A stretch of DNA of 64,000 bases, taken from the NCBI GenBank assembly GCA_050247515.1, contig JBFWUB010000025.1, positions 4,079 to 68,078 of the forward strand. Reading direction: 5' to 3'. Position numbers and translations under genes: made by a program. The DNA comes from RAM1 sp050247515 (GTDB lineage Bacteria; Pseudomonadota; Gammaproteobacteria; Burkholderiales; Burkholderiaceae_C). Position 1 is the stretch's first letter. Each line of letters starts with the position of its first letter. The notes under the pieces were generated by a model that saw only the letters and a list, made by a program, of their open reading frames with translations, was not told the DNA's origin and did no database searches. Shown piece after piece: positions 25,325 through 34,237 of this stretch.

Positions 25325-26620
25325 TTGAGCGCGCGGCCTACGCCCCACCTGCCGCTGGCCGAGCGCCTGCGCCCCCGCACGCTGGGCGATGTCATCGGCC
25401 AGCAACATCTGCTGGGCCAGGGCATGCCGCTGCGCATTGCGTTTGAGTCCGGTCAGCCCCACAGCTGCATCCTCTGGGGCCCGCCGGGCGTGGGCAAGAC
25501 CACCATCGCGCGGCTGATGGCCGATTCATTTGACGCGCAATTCATCACCATCAGCGCGGTGCTGGGCGGTGTGAAGGAGATCCGTGAGGCAGTGGACGCA
25601 GCCCAGCGCGCGCGCGACGGGCTGGAGCAGCGCCACACCATCGTGTTCGTGGACGAAGTGCACCGTTTCAACAAGAGTCAGCAGGACGCGTTTTTGCCTC
25701 ATGTGGAAAGCGGCCTCTTCACCTTCATCGGCGCCACCACCGAAAACCCGTCGTTTGAAGTCAACTCGGCCTTGCTGTCGCGCGCGGCGGTGTATGTACT
25801 GCAGCCCCTGGGCGAAGACGACCTGGGCCAGATCGTGGCGCGCGCGCAGGCCATCGACGCCGTGCCGCCCGTGGAGCAAGCCGCGCTGCAGCGGCTGGTG
25901 GCCTATGCCGATGGCGATGCGCGGCGGCTGTTGAACACCCTGGAAACACTGGCGGTCTCCGCCCGCGCCGAGAAGCTGGGCGAAGTGACAGACGCCTGGC
26001 TGCTCAAGGTGCTTGGCGAGCGCATGCGCCGCTACGACAAGGGCGGCGAGCAGTTCTACGACACGATCAGCGCGCTGCACAAATCCGTGCGCGGCTCCGA
26101 CCCCGATGCCGCGCTGTACTGGCTGGTGCGCATGCTGGACGGCGGCGCCGAGCCGCGCTACATGGCGCGCCGGCTGATCCGCATGGCCAGCGAAGACATC
26201 GGCCTGGCCGACCCGCGCGCGCTGCAGCTGGCGCTGGCGGCGGCCGACACCTATGAACGCCTGGGCACGCCCGAGGGTGAGCTGGCGCTGGCGCAATGCG
26301 TGATCTACCTGGCCGTGGCACCCAAGTCGAACGCCGTGTACAAGGCCTTCAATGAAGCGAAGGCGCTTGTCAAAAAGGACGGCACGCGGCCGGTGCCCAT
26401 GCATCTGCGCAACGCACCCACGCAGCTGATGAAAGACCTGAACTACGGCAAGAACTACCGCTACGCCCATGACGAAGAGGGCGGCTTTGCCGCGGGCGAG
26501 TGCTATTGGCCTGACGGGATGGCGCCGCCCAGCTTCTACCGGCCGGTGGAACGGGGCCTGGAGATCCGCATTGCAGATAAGCTTCGCGAACTCAAGCGTC
26601 TCAATGATCAGCAAAACTAA
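25325..26620 (+). CDS. rarA: Replication-associated recombination protein A (MgsA/RarA, WRNIP1 family)
   Basis: The start is a TTG at 25325, 4 bases after the lolA stop, giving 431 residues. The AAA+ ATPase core has Walker A (WGPPGVGKTTIAR), Walker B (VFVDEVHRFNKSQQDAFLPHVE), sensor 1 (FIGATTENPSFEVN) and the C-terminal tetramerisation domain (MRRYDKGGEQFYDTISALHKS onward). The protein acts at stalled replication forks. It is probably co-transcribed with lolA. Confidence 0.95.
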   Translation: MSARPTPHLPLAERLRPRTLGDVIGQQHLLGQGMPLRIAFESGQPHSCILWGPPGVGKTTIARLMADSFDAQFITISAVLGGVKEIREAVDAAQRARDGLEQRHTIVFVDEVHRFNKSQQDAFLPHVESGLFTFIGATTENPSFEVNSALLSRAAVYVLQPLGEDDLGQIVARAQAIDAVPPVEQAALQRLVAYADGDARRLLNTLETLAVSARAEKLGEVTDAWLLKVLGERMRRYDKGGEQFYDTISALHKSVRGSDPDAALYWLVRMLDGGAEPRYMARRLIRMASEDIGLADPRALQLALAAADTYERLGTPEGELALAQCVIYLAVAPKSNAVYKAFNEAKALVKKDGTRPVPMHLRNAPTQLMKDLNYGKNYRYAHDEEGGFAAGECYWPDGMAPPSFYRPVERGLEIRIADKLRELKRLNDQQN

Positions 26621-26718
26621 TCAAGAAAAAATCGCCCTGATGGGGTGATTCGTCAAGGGTAAACCCCCGTCAAACCCCCGTTTTTGTCAGCAGTACCCTT
26701 AGCTACAATCGCCTACAC

Positions 26719-26752
26719 AAACCCGCCCATGGAGCTGCTTGGCGGGTTTTTT
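26719..26752 (+). terminator. Rho-independent terminator between rarA and livH
   Basis: The stem AAACCCGCC pairs perfectly with GGCGGGTTT around a 13-base loop, followed by a T-run. The simplest reading is the terminator of the ftsK-lolA-rarA transcript. It also lies 10 bases downstream of a TACAAT hexamer at 26704-26709, so it could sit in the leader of the livHMGF transcript. Confidence 0.85.
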
Positions 26753-26864
26753 GCTAGATGACGGTTGCTGCCCACAAGGTGGTGTCTGTCACTCAACAAA
26801 AGGCCTGGCCAGGAAAACCTGGCTCAACCTGGCCACCCGGCCGGTACAAAAACGGAGAATTTCT

Positions 26865-27794
26865 ATGGAAATATTGCTGCAGCAGATCATCAACGGTCTG
26901 GTTCTCGGCAGCATGTACGCCTTGGTAGCGTTGGGCTACACCATGGTGTACGGCATCATCAACCTCATCAACTTCGCGCACGGTGAAGTCCTGATGGTCG
27001 GCGCGCTGACCAGCTGGACCATCATTGGCCTGATGCAGGCGTCCATGCCGGGCGCGCCGGGCTGGGTGGTGCTGATCATCGCGATGCTGATCGCGTGCGT
27101 CGTCGCCGCCGCGCTGAATTTCGTGATTGAAAAGGTCGCCTACCGGCCGCTGCGCAACAGCCCCAAGCTTGCGCCCCTGATCACCGCCATCGGCATGTCC
27201 ATCCTGCTGCAGACGCTGGCCATGATCATCTGGAAGCCCAACTACAAGCCCTATCCCACGCTGCTGCCCGCCACCCCGTTTGAAGTGGGCGGCGCGGTGA
27301 TCACCCCCACGCAGATCATGATCCTGGGCCTGACGGCGGTGTCGCTGGCCCTGCTGATGTACCTGGTCAACTACACCCGACTGGGCCGCGCGATGCGCGC
27401 CACGGCGGAGAACCCCCGCGTGGCGGGTCTGATGGGCGTCAAGCCCGACATGGTGATCTCGGCCACCTTCATCATCGGCGCCATCCTGGCGACCATTGCC
27501 GGCGTGATGTACGCATCCAACTACGGCACCGTGCAGCACACCATGGGCTTCCTGCCGGGGCTGAAGGCCTTCACGGCGGCGGTGTTCGGCGGCATCGGCA
27601 ACCTGGCCGGCGCGGTGGTCGGCGGCATCCTGCTGGGCCTGATCGAGGCCATCGGCTCGGGCTACATCGGCACACTGACGGGCGGTGTGCTGGGCAGCCA
27701 CTACTCCGACATCTTTGCGTTCATTGTGCTGATCGTCATGCTCACGCTGCGCCCGTCGGGCCTGCTGGGCGAACGCGTGGCAGACCGCGCCTGA
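26865..27794 (+). CDS. livH: Branched-chain amino acid ABC transporter permease LivH
   Basis: The start is the ATG at 26865 with GGAGAA 6 bases upstream, giving 309 residues; the open frame to 26739 is not coding. Several hydrophobic helices are visible, with the family-typical N-terminus LLQQIINGLVLGSMYALVAL and the NINFAHGE-like NLINFAHGEVLMVG segment. It forms the inner-membrane channel with LivM. It is the first gene of livHMGF; no periplasmic binding protein gene (livK) is adjacent. Confidence 0.95.
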   Translation: MEILLQQIINGLVLGSMYALVALGYTMVYGIINLINFAHGEVLMVGALTSWTIIGLMQASMPGAPGWVVLIIAMLIACVVAAALNFVIEKVAYRPLRNSPKLAPLITAIGMSILLQTLAMIIWKPNYKPYPTLLPATPFEVGGAVITPTQIMILGLTAVSLALLMYLVNYTRLGRAMRATAENPRVAGLMGVKPDMVISATFIIGAILATIAGVMYASNYGTVQHTMGFLPGLKAFTAAVFGGIGNLAGAVVGGILLGLIEAIGSGYIGTLTGGVLGSHYSDIFAFIVLIVMLTLRPSGLLGERVADRA

Positions 27795-27807
27795 AGGAGA
27801 ACAAGCC

Positions 27808-28887
27808 ATGCAAAAAAACAAACTCTACGTCTTCCTGGCCGCGGCCGTGGGCCTGCTGATCCTGCCGCTGATCCTGCAATCCGCGGGCAATGCCTGGGTG
27901 CGCATCGCCGACATGGCGCTGCTGTACGTGCTGCTGGCCCTGGGCCTGAACATCGTGGTGGGCTACGCGGGCCTGCTGGACCTGGGCTTCGTGGCCTTCT
28001 TTGCGATCGGCGCCTACATGTTCGGCCTGATGGCGTCGCCGCACCTGACCGACAACTTCCCGTGGTTTGCGCAGATGTTCCCCAACGGGCTGCATTCACC
28101 GCTGTGGATCGTCATTCCACTGGGGGCGTTCCTCGCGGGGGTATTGGGCATCCTTCTGGGCGCGCCCACGCTCAAGCTGCGGGGTGACTACCTGGCCATC
28201 GTCACGCTGGGCTTTGGCGAAATCATCCGCGTGTTCCTGAACAACCTGGACCACCCGGTCAACATCACCAACGGCCCCAAGGGCCTGGGCCAGATCGACT
28301 CCATCAAGTTCTTCGGCTTTGACCTGGGCAAGAAGCACGAACTGTTCGGCTTTGAGATCGCCTCGGTCACCATGTACTACTACCTGTTCCTGGTGCTGGT
28401 GGTGGTCAGCGTGGTGATCTGCCACCGGCTGGAGCTGTCGCGCATCGGCCGCGCCTGGATGGCCATCCGCGAAGACGAAATCGCCGCCAAGGCCATGGGC
28501 ATCAACACCCGCAACATGAAACTGCTGGCCTTCGGCATGGGCGCCACCTTCGGCGGCGTGGCGGGCTCCATGTTCGCCGCGTTCCAGGGCTTTGTGTCGC
28601 CCGAATCGTTCAGCCTGATGGAGTCGGTGATGATCGTCGCCATGGTGGTGCTGGGCGGCATCGGCCACCTGCCGGGCGTGATCCTGGGCGCGGTGCTGCT
28701 GTCGGCCTTGCCGGAGGTGTTGCGCTACGTGGCTGGCCCGCTGCAGGCCATGACCGACGGCCGGCTCGACTCCGCCATCCTGCGCCAGCTGCTGATCGCG
28801 CTGGCCATGATCATCGTGATGCTGATGCGTCCGCGCGGCCTGTGGCCGGCGCCTGACCATGGCAAGTCGCTGCAGAACACCAAGTAA
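27808..28887 (+). CDS. livM: Branched-chain amino acid ABC transporter permease LivM
   Basis: The 359-residue permease starts with AAGGAGAAC just upstream. It has about nine hydrophobic segments, the NIVVGYAGLLDLGFVAFFAIGAYM motif region typical of LivM, and the cytoplasmic loop GRAWMAIREDEIAAKAMGIN that contacts the ATPases. It lies 13 bases after livH. Confidence 0.95.
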   Translation: MQKNKLYVFLAAAVGLLILPLILQSAGNAWVRIADMALLYVLLALGLNIVVGYAGLLDLGFVAFFAIGAYMFGLMASPHLTDNFPWFAQMFPNGLHSPLWIVIPLGAFLAGVLGILLGAPTLKLRGDYLAIVTLGFGEIIRVFLNNLDHPVNITNGPKGLGQIDSIKFFGFDLGKKHELFGFEIASVTMYYYLFLVLVVVSVVICHRLELSRIGRAWMAIREDEIAAKAMGINTRNMKLLAFGMGATFGGVAGSMFAAFQGFVSPESFSLMESVMIVAMVVLGGIGHLPGVILGAVLLSALPEVLRYVAGPLQAMTDGRLDSAILRQLLIALAMIIVMLMRPRGLWPAPDHGKSLQNTK

Positions 28888-28898
28888 AGGAGAGCGAC

Positions 28899-29669
28899 AT
28901 GGCAGAAACCGTACTGAAAGTCGCCGGTATTTCCAAACGCTTCGGTGGCCTGCAGGCCCTGAGCGATGTGGGCATCACCATTGAACGCGGCCAGGTCTAT
29001 GGCCTGATTGGCCCCAACGGCGCGGGCAAGACCACGTTCTTCAACGTCATCACCGGGCTGTACACGCCCGACAGCGGCACCTTCGAGCTGGCCGGCAAGC
29101 CCTACCAGCCCACGGCGGTGCACGAAGTGGCGAAGGCGGGCATTGCGCGCACGTTCCAGAACATCCGCCTGTTTGCCGAGATGACCGCGCTGGAAAACGT
29201 CATGGTCGGGCGGCACATCCGCACCGGCTCGGGGCTGATCGGCGCCATCCTGCGCACGTCGGGCTTCAAGGCCGAGGAAGCCGGCATTGCCAAACGCGCC
29301 CAGGAACTGCTGGACTACGTGGGCATCGGCAAGTTTGCCGACTACAAGGCCCGCACGCTGAGCTACGGCGACCAGCGCCGCCTGGAAATCGCCCGCGCCC
29401 TGGCCACCGACCCGCAGCTGATCGCGCTGGACGAACCCGCCGCCGGCATGAATGCCACGGAAAAGGTGCAGTTGCGTGGCCTGATCGACCAGATCCGCAA
29501 CGACAACCGGACCATCCTGCTGATTGAACACGACGTGAAACTGGTCATGGGCCTGTGCGACCGCGTGACGGTGCTGGACTACGGCAAGCAGATTGCTGAA
29601 GGCACGCCGCAAGACGTGCAGAAAAACGAAAAAGTCATCGAGGCCTACCTGGGCACCGGCGCCCACTGA
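28899..29669 (+). CDS. livG: Branched-chain amino acid ABC transporter ATP-binding protein LivG
   Basis: The 256-residue ATPase has Walker A GPNGAGKTTFFN, signature LSYGDQRRLEIARAL, Walker B LIALDEPAAGMN and the switch His in LLIEHDV. The longer insertion after Walker A and ending with a C-terminal PQDVQKNEKVIEAYLG segment match LivG. A GGAGAG ribosome binding site precedes the ATG. Confidence 0.95.
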   Translation: MAETVLKVAGISKRFGGLQALSDVGITIERGQVYGLIGPNGAGKTTFFNVITGLYTPDSGTFELAGKPYQPTAVHEVAKAGIARTFQNIRLFAEMTALENVMVGRHIRTGSGLIGAILRTSGFKAEEAGIAKRAQELLDYVGIGKFADYKARTLSYGDQRRLEIARALATDPQLIALDEPAAGMNATEKVQLRGLIDQIRNDNRTILLIEHDVKLVMGLCDRVTVLDYGKQIAEGTPQDVQKNEKVIEAYLGTGAH

Positions 29670-29683
29670 GCGGAGCAACAGCA

Positions 29684-30400
29684 ATGGCACAAACACTACT
29701 GAAAGTCAGCGGCCTGAAGGTCGCGTACGGCGGCATCCAGGCCGTCAAGGGCGTGGACTTCGAGGTGCGCGAAGGCGAACTCGTCTCGCTGATCGGCTCC
29801 AACGGCGCGGGCAAGACCACCACCATGAAGGCCATCACCGGCACGCTGGGCATCAACGCCGGCGACATCGAATACATGGGCAAGAGCATCAAGGGGCAAG
29901 GCCCGTGGGACCTGGTCAAACAGGGCCTGGCCATGGTGCCCGAAGGCCGCGGCGTGTTCACGCGCATGACCATCACCGAAAACCTGCAGATGGGCGCCTA
30001 CATCCGCAGCGACAAGGCAGGCATTGCCGACGACATGGAAAAGGTGTTTACCATCTTTCCGCGGCTGCGTGAACGCAAGGACCAGCTGGCCGGCACCATG
30101 TCCGGCGGCGAGCAGCAGATGCTGGCCATGGGCCGCGCGCTGATGAGCCGGCCCAAGGTGCTGCTGCTGGACGAGCCGTCCATGGGCCTGTCGCCCATCA
30201 TGGTGGACAAGATTTTCGAGGTGGTGGGCGACGTGCACGGCCAGGGCGTGACCATTCTGCTGGTGGAGCAGAACGCCAGCCGCGCACTGGGCATTGCCAA
30301 CCGCGGCTACGTGATGGAATCCGGCGAGATCACCATGACCGGCGAAGCGCGCGACATGCTGAACGACCCCAAGGTGCGTGCCGCGTACCTCGGGGAATAG
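29684..30400 (+). CDS. livF: Branched-chain amino acid ABC transporter ATP-binding protein LivF
   Basis: The 238-residue ATPase has Walker A GSNGAGKTTTMK, signature MSGGEQQMLAMGRALMSRPK, Walker B VLLLDEPSMGLSPIMV and the switch His replaced by Gln (LLVEQNASRAL), which is normal for LivF. It is the last gene of livHMGF, 14 bases after livG. No terminator is evident before the convergent outer-membrane protein gene. Confidence 0.95.
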   Translation: MAQTLLKVSGLKVAYGGIQAVKGVDFEVREGELVSLIGSNGAGKTTTMKAITGTLGINAGDIEYMGKSIKGQGPWDLVKQGLAMVPEGRGVFTRMTITENLQMGAYIRSDKAGIADDMEKVFTIFPRLRERKDQLAGTMSGGEQQMLAMGRALMSRPKVLLLDEPSMGLSPIMVDKIFEVVGDVHGQGVTILLVEQNASRALGIANRGYVMESGEITMTGEARDMLNDPKVRAAYLGE

Positions 30401-30418
30401 CCGACAGCCGGCGAACCG

Positions 30419-31021
30419 TCAGAACCTGTACTGCAGGCCCACGCTGGTCATGCGCACCGGGTCACGGCCGCCGGCAAACCGGAAGTCGTGGCTGTCCCAG
30501 TTGACGGTGACGGCCACGTTGGGCGTGAAGTCGTAGCTGGCGCCAATGCCGTAAGACAGGCCAAAGCCATTGTCGGAACCGGCCGTGACGCCCGAACCGG
30601 CGGCAGACGTCGTCTCGGTGCGGCCGTAGGTCGTACCCACCTTTCCCAGCAGGCTGAATGCGGGCGTCAGCGGCGCCTTGCCCACCAGGCTCAGGTTCAG
30701 GCCATGGGCCCGGGTGTCGCCGCCGCCGCGGCCCACGCGCCCCATGTTCACATAGCCCAGCTCGGCGCCCCAGTTGTCGCGGAACATTGAGCCAAAGTAG
30801 ATCGAGCCCGCAGTGTCGGAATCGTCACAGGCAAAGGCGCCGTTGCCGCAACCGGCGCGAAAGTCCGACTGGCCGATGTTCAGGCCCATATAGCCACGGC
30901 TCATGCCGGGCATCATCGACGAGCCCGAAGACGTGGACGTTTGCGCCGCGGCGGGCAGGGCGGCGATGGCGGTGATGGCTGCCAGGGCCAAAGGCGCCAA
31001 GGCGCGGGGAAGTGCTTTCAT
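30419..31021 (-). CDS. Outer-membrane beta-barrel protein (OmpA-like/OprF N-terminal type)
   Basis: The 200-residue protein has a signal peptide (LAPLALAAITAIAALPAAAQ) and then alternating beta strands ending in a terminal Phe (SVGLQYRF), the outer-membrane assembly signature. Internal strand motifs such as GLSYGIGASYDFTPNVAVTVNWD fit an eight-stranded barrel. Two Cys (AGCGNGAFACD) lie in the first loop and could form a disulfide. It is a small porin-like or structural protein of unknown role and converges on livF. Confidence 0.85.
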   Translation of the reverse strand: MKALPRALAPLALAAITAIAALPAAAQTSTSSGSSMMPGMSRGYMGLNIGQSDFRAGCGNGAFACDDSDTAGSIYFGSMFRDNWGAELGYVNMGRVGRGGGDTRAHGLNLSLVGKAPLTPAFSLLGKVGTTYGRTETTSAAGSGVTAGSDNGFGLSYGIGASYDFTPNVAVTVNWDSHDFRFAGGRDPVRMTSVGLQYRF

Positions 31022-31139
31022 GGGTGGTCTCCATAGAGTCAGTTACAACGAACTGCCACTCTATGAAGCCCCGGGCAACCCCCCCGTGGGACCGGCGGGC
31101 GGTTACCTGTAGGACCTGTCCGGCGAAACGCTGCGCTGC

Positions 31140-32126
31140 TCAGTCCACCTTGGCGCCCGACGCCTTGACCACGGTTTCGTACTTGGCCAGCTCCGCCTTC
31201 ATGAACGCGCCGAACTGCTCGGGCGTGTTGGGTACGGGCTCGGCCATCAGCGCTGCAAAGCGGGTTTTGGCTTCGGGTGAATTGAGCGCGGCCACAAAGG
31301 CCTGGTTCAGTTTGGCCACCACATCGCGCGGGGTGGCCGCGGGCGCCACCAGGCCCCACCAGGTGTCGATGGAAAAGCCCTTGAGCGTGTCGGCCACCGG
31401 CGGCACATCGGGCAGCGCGGGCGAGCGTCCCAGCGTGGTCACGGCCAGTGCCTTGAGCTTGCCCGCGCGGATGTTGGGCGCCGCCGTGGCCAGGTTGTCA
31501 AAGTTGTAGTCCACCTGGCCGCTCAGCAGCGCCAGCTGCGCGGGGTTGCCGCCGTTGTAGGGGATGTGCACCGCAAAAATGCCGGCGTCGCGCTTGAACA
31601 TCTCGCCGGCCAGGTGGCCCGCGCTGCCGTTGCCGCCGCTGCCGTAATTGAGTCTGGCCGGGTTGGCCTTGGCATAGGCAATCAGGTCGGCCAGGGTGTT
31701 GATCTTCAGCCGCGCGGCCGTGTCGGCGTTCATGACCAGCACATTGGGCACGCGCAGCATCTGGGTGATGGGCGCAAAGTCCTTCGCCGCGTCATACGGC
31801 ATCTTGCTGAACAGCCAGGGGTTGATGGCGTGGGTGGCCACGGCGGCAATGCCAATGGTCAGGCCGTCGGCCGGCGCCTTGGCCACGATGTCGGCGCCGA
31901 TATTGCCGCCACCGCCGGGCTTGTTGTCAATGATCACCGTGCCCAGCGAATCCTTGACGCGCTCGGCCATGAGCCGGGCCGTCACGTCGATCGGGCCGCC
32001 GGGCGCATAGGGCACAACCAGGCGGATGGGCCGGGGCTGGGCCAGCGCCAGCTGCGGCGCAGCCAGCGCCACGGCAGCGGCGGAGATGACCAGGTGGCGG
32101 CGCTGCAAACCGGTGTGCGAAATCAT
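31140..32126 (-). CDS. Bug-family periplasmic solute-binding protein (TctC type)
   Basis: The 328-residue protein has a Tat-like/Sec N-terminus (QRRHLVISAAAVALAAPQLALAQ) and the Bug hallmark RLVVPYAPGGPIDVTARLMA and NKPGGGGNIGADIVAKA. Bug proteins bind carboxylates or similar small molecules in the periplasm and are highly amplified in Burkholderiales. No tctA/tctB membrane genes are adjacent. The start overlaps the stop of the upstream oxidoreductase (ATGA), so the pair is coupled. Confidence 0.93.
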   Translation of the reverse strand: MISHTGLQRRHLVISAAAVALAAPQLALAQPRPIRLVVPYAPGGPIDVTARLMAERVKDSLGTVIIDNKPGGGGNIGADIVAKAPADGLTIGIAAVATHAINPWLFSKMPYDAAKDFAPITQMLRVPNVLVMNADTAARLKINTLADLIAYAKANPARLNYGSGGNGSAGHLAGEMFKRDAGIFAVHIPYNGGNPAQLALLSGQVDYNFDNLATAAPNIRAGKLKALAVTTLGRSPALPDVPPVADTLKGFSIDTWWGLVAPAATPRDVVAKLNQAFVAALNSPEAKTRFAALMAEPVPNTPEQFGAFMKAELAKYETVVKASGAKVD

Positions 32127-33157
32127 GCTGTCTCCTTGTGCTTGTCGGCTTCAGTGGTGAACGAATCAGCGTAAAACTCTTCAGGCGGCAGGCCGCCCAG
32201 CGCGGTGTAGTCGGCCCGGGCCGAATCCACCACGATGGGCGCGCCGCAGGCATAGACCTGGTGGCCCGACAGGTCGGGGAAGTCCTCCAGCACGGCGCGG
32301 TGCACAAAGCCCGTGCGGCCTGTCCAGTTGTCTTCGGGCAATGCATTGGAGATGACCGGCACGTACGTCAGGTTCGGCATGGTGGCCAGCTGCGCCTGCA
32401 CCCAGTCGTCCAGGTACAGGTCTGACGGGCGGCGCCCGCCCCAATACAGCGTGGCCGGGCGGGTGATGCCCTTGTGCTGCATCTGCTCGATCACTGCCTT
32501 GATCGGCGCAAAACCCGTGCCCGAGGCCAGCAGCACCATGGGTTTGGCGGAATCGTCGCGCAGGTAAAAGCTGCCGTAGGGGCCCTCCACGCGCAGGATC
32601 TCTTTTTCCTTCATGGCGCTGAACACATGGTCGGTGAACTTGCCACCCGGCATGTGGCGAATGTGCAGCTCGACCGCCGGGCCGTTGTGCGGCGCATTGG
32701 CCATGCTGTAGCTGCGCCGCGCGCCGTCGCGCAGGATGAACTCCACATACTGCCCCGCGTGGTAGCGGAAGGTGTCGTTGGCCGGCAGCTGCAGCTTGAG
32801 CACCATCACGTCGTGCGACTTTTTCTCCAGCGTGATCACGCGCGAGGGCATCTTCTTGATGGGGAAGGCGCTCTCATCCGTGACCTGGCGCGACTCGATC
32901 AGCACGTCGGACTGCGGCACGGCGCAGCACGTCAGGATGAAGCCCGCGGCCTCTTCCTCGGGGCTCAGCGCCTTGACCTGGTGGGTGCCGTGCACCACCG
33001 TGCCTTCCAGCTTTTTGCACTTGCACGAGCCACAGGCACCGTCCTTGCAGCCGTAGGGCAGGCCGATGCCCTGGCGTATGGCCGCGGGCAGGATGGCTTC
33101 ATCCGGGTTGGCGGTGAAACTGCGCCCGCTGGGCTGCACGGTGATCTGGAACGTCAT
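32123..33157 (-). CDS. 2Fe-2S ferredoxin / FAD-NAD(P) reductase (CDP-6-deoxy-delta-3,4-glucoseen reductase-like)
   Basis: From the ATG at 33157 the protein has 344 residues. The N-terminal plant-type ferredoxin domain carries YGCKDGACGSCKCKKLEG and a fourth Cys in LTCCAVPQSD. FAD- (RSYSMANAP) and NAD(P)-binding (LLASGTGFAPIKAVIEQM) domains follow. Family members pass electrons from NAD(P)H to an oxygenase or dehydratase partner. Databases often name this group CDP-6-deoxy-glucoseen reductase, but no E1-type deoxysugar enzyme is adjacent, so a general electron-transfer role is more cautious. It diverges from the SDR gene at 33202. Confidence 0.9.
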   Translation of the reverse strand: MTFQITVQPSGRSFTANPDEAILPAAIRQGIGLPYGCKDGACGSCKCKKLEGTVVHGTHQVKALSPEEEAAGFILTCCAVPQSDVLIESRQVTDESAFPIKKMPSRVITLEKKSHDVMVLKLQLPANDTFRYHAGQYVEFILRDGARRSYSMANAPHNGPAVELHIRHMPGGKFTDHVFSAMKEKEILRVEGPYGSFYLRDDSAKPMVLLASGTGFAPIKAVIEQMQHKGITRPATLYWGGRRPSDLYLDDWVQAQLATMPNLTYVPVISNALPEDNWTGRTGFVHRAVLEDFPDLSGHQVYACGAPIVVDSARADYTALGGLPPEEFYADSFTTEADKHKETA

Positions 33158-33201
33158 TCTTTGGGTATCCTCGGGCCTGTTTTCGCTGACAGCCCCCGAT
33201 T

Positions 33202-34149
33202 TTGCCCTCAAACCAAAGCCCCCTCGGCGCCCGGCCGGCCCGCTTTCGCCGCCAGCGGCTGCTGATCGTGGGCTGCGGCGACGTGGGCCAGCGCGTGGCC
33301 CGCGCTGCGGGGCCGGGTGCGCGCGTGCTGGCGCTGACCTCATCGCCCGGGCGCATCCCCGCCCTGCGCGCCCAGGGCATCACCCCGCTCACCGGCAACC
33401 TGGACGCACCCGCCACCCTGCGCCGCCTGGCCGGCCTGGCCACCCGTGTGGTGCACCTGGCGCCGCCCCCCGGTGATGGTCAAGCCCAATGGTGGCGCGA
33501 CCCCCGCACCCAGGCGCTGCTGCGTGCCCTGCGCCTGCGCAGCGTGCCGGCTGCGCTGGTGTATGGCTCCACCAGCGGCGTGTATGGCGACTGCGGCGGC
33601 GCGCTGGTGAACGAAACCGCGGCACTGAAGGCCAGCACCCCGCGCGCCCAGCGCCGGGTCGATGCCGAAGCTTTGGTGCGCCACTTTGGCCGGGCCACGC
33701 TGGGCGGCATGGGGCAGGGCGGCACACGCGCCAGCATCCTGCGCATTCCCGGCATCTACGCCCCTGACCGTGAAGGCGGCACCCCGCGCACGCGGCTGCT
33801 CAAGCGCACGCCTGTGCTGGCCGCGGCCGACGACGTGTACACCAACCACATCCACGCCGACGACCTGGCCCGCGCCTGCCTGGCGGCGCTGTGGCGCGGA
33901 CGGCCCCAGCGCGTGTACAACGCCAGCGACGACACCCGCCTGAAGATGGGCGATTACTTTGACCTGGCCGCCGACCTGTACGGCCTGCCCCGCCCGCCGC
34001 GCGTGCCGCGCAGCACGGCCCAGGCCGAACTGCCGCTGGTGCTGCTGAGCTTCATGAGCGAATCGCGCCAGATGGACAACACCCGGCTGAAGGCAGAGCT
34101 GCGCTTGCGGCTGCGGTACCCGACGGTGAAGAGCGGGCTGGCAGGCTGA
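33202..34149 (+). CDS. NAD(P)-dependent epimerase/SDR (YeeZ-like)
   Basis: The 315-residue protein begins at a TTG (MPSNQSPLGARPAR). The nucleotide loop is LLIVGCGDVGQRVARA, with a second conserved region LVYGSTSGVYGDCGG and a YTNHIHADDLARACLAAL segment. The YxxxK catalytic pair of classical extended SDRs is not visible, which fits the atypical YeeZ-like group. Its role is unknown. Only 44 bases separate it from the divergent ferredoxin-reductase start. Confidence 0.85.
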   Translation: MPSNQSPLGARPARFRRQRLLIVGCGDVGQRVARAAGPGARVLALTSSPGRIPALRAQGITPLTGNLDAPATLRRLAGLATRVVHLAPPPGDGQAQWWRDPRTQALLRALRLRSVPAALVYGSTSGVYGDCGGALVNETAALKASTPRAQRRVDAEALVRHFGRATLGGMGQGGTRASILRIPGIYAPDREGGTPRTRLLKRTPVLAAADDVYTNHIHADDLARACLAALWRGRPQRVYNASDDTRLKMGDYFDLAADLYGLPRPPRVPRSTAQAELPLVLLSFMSESRQMDNTRLKAELRLRLRYPTVKSGLAG

Positions 34150-34175
34150 CAAGAAAAACCGGCTCTGAAGAAATT

Positions 34176-34236
34176 TTGACAAGATTCGATAAATCTCTTA
34201 TTTTTCAATGGCTTATGCCATATGAAATCTCGTCAA
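34176..34236 (+). promoter_or_regulatory. Promoter with embedded and flanking inverted repeats upstream of the Fic-like gene
   Basis: A consensus -35 TTGACA at 34176-34181 and a TATTTT at 34199-34204 are separated by exactly 17 bases. The spacer holds a perfect inverted repeat AGATT-cgata-AATCT (34182-34196). A longer arm TTGACAAGATT (34176-34186) is repeated inverted with one mismatch as AATCTCGTCAA at 34226-34236, right before the ATG at 34238. The arms are 50 bases apart. This is the most AT-rich stretch in the area and looks like an operator region. Confidence 0.7.
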
Positions 34237-34237
34237 T

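Noticed and set aside
31022..31139. The gap before the outer-membrane protein gene
   Set aside because: No promoter, RNA or repeat could be supported there.
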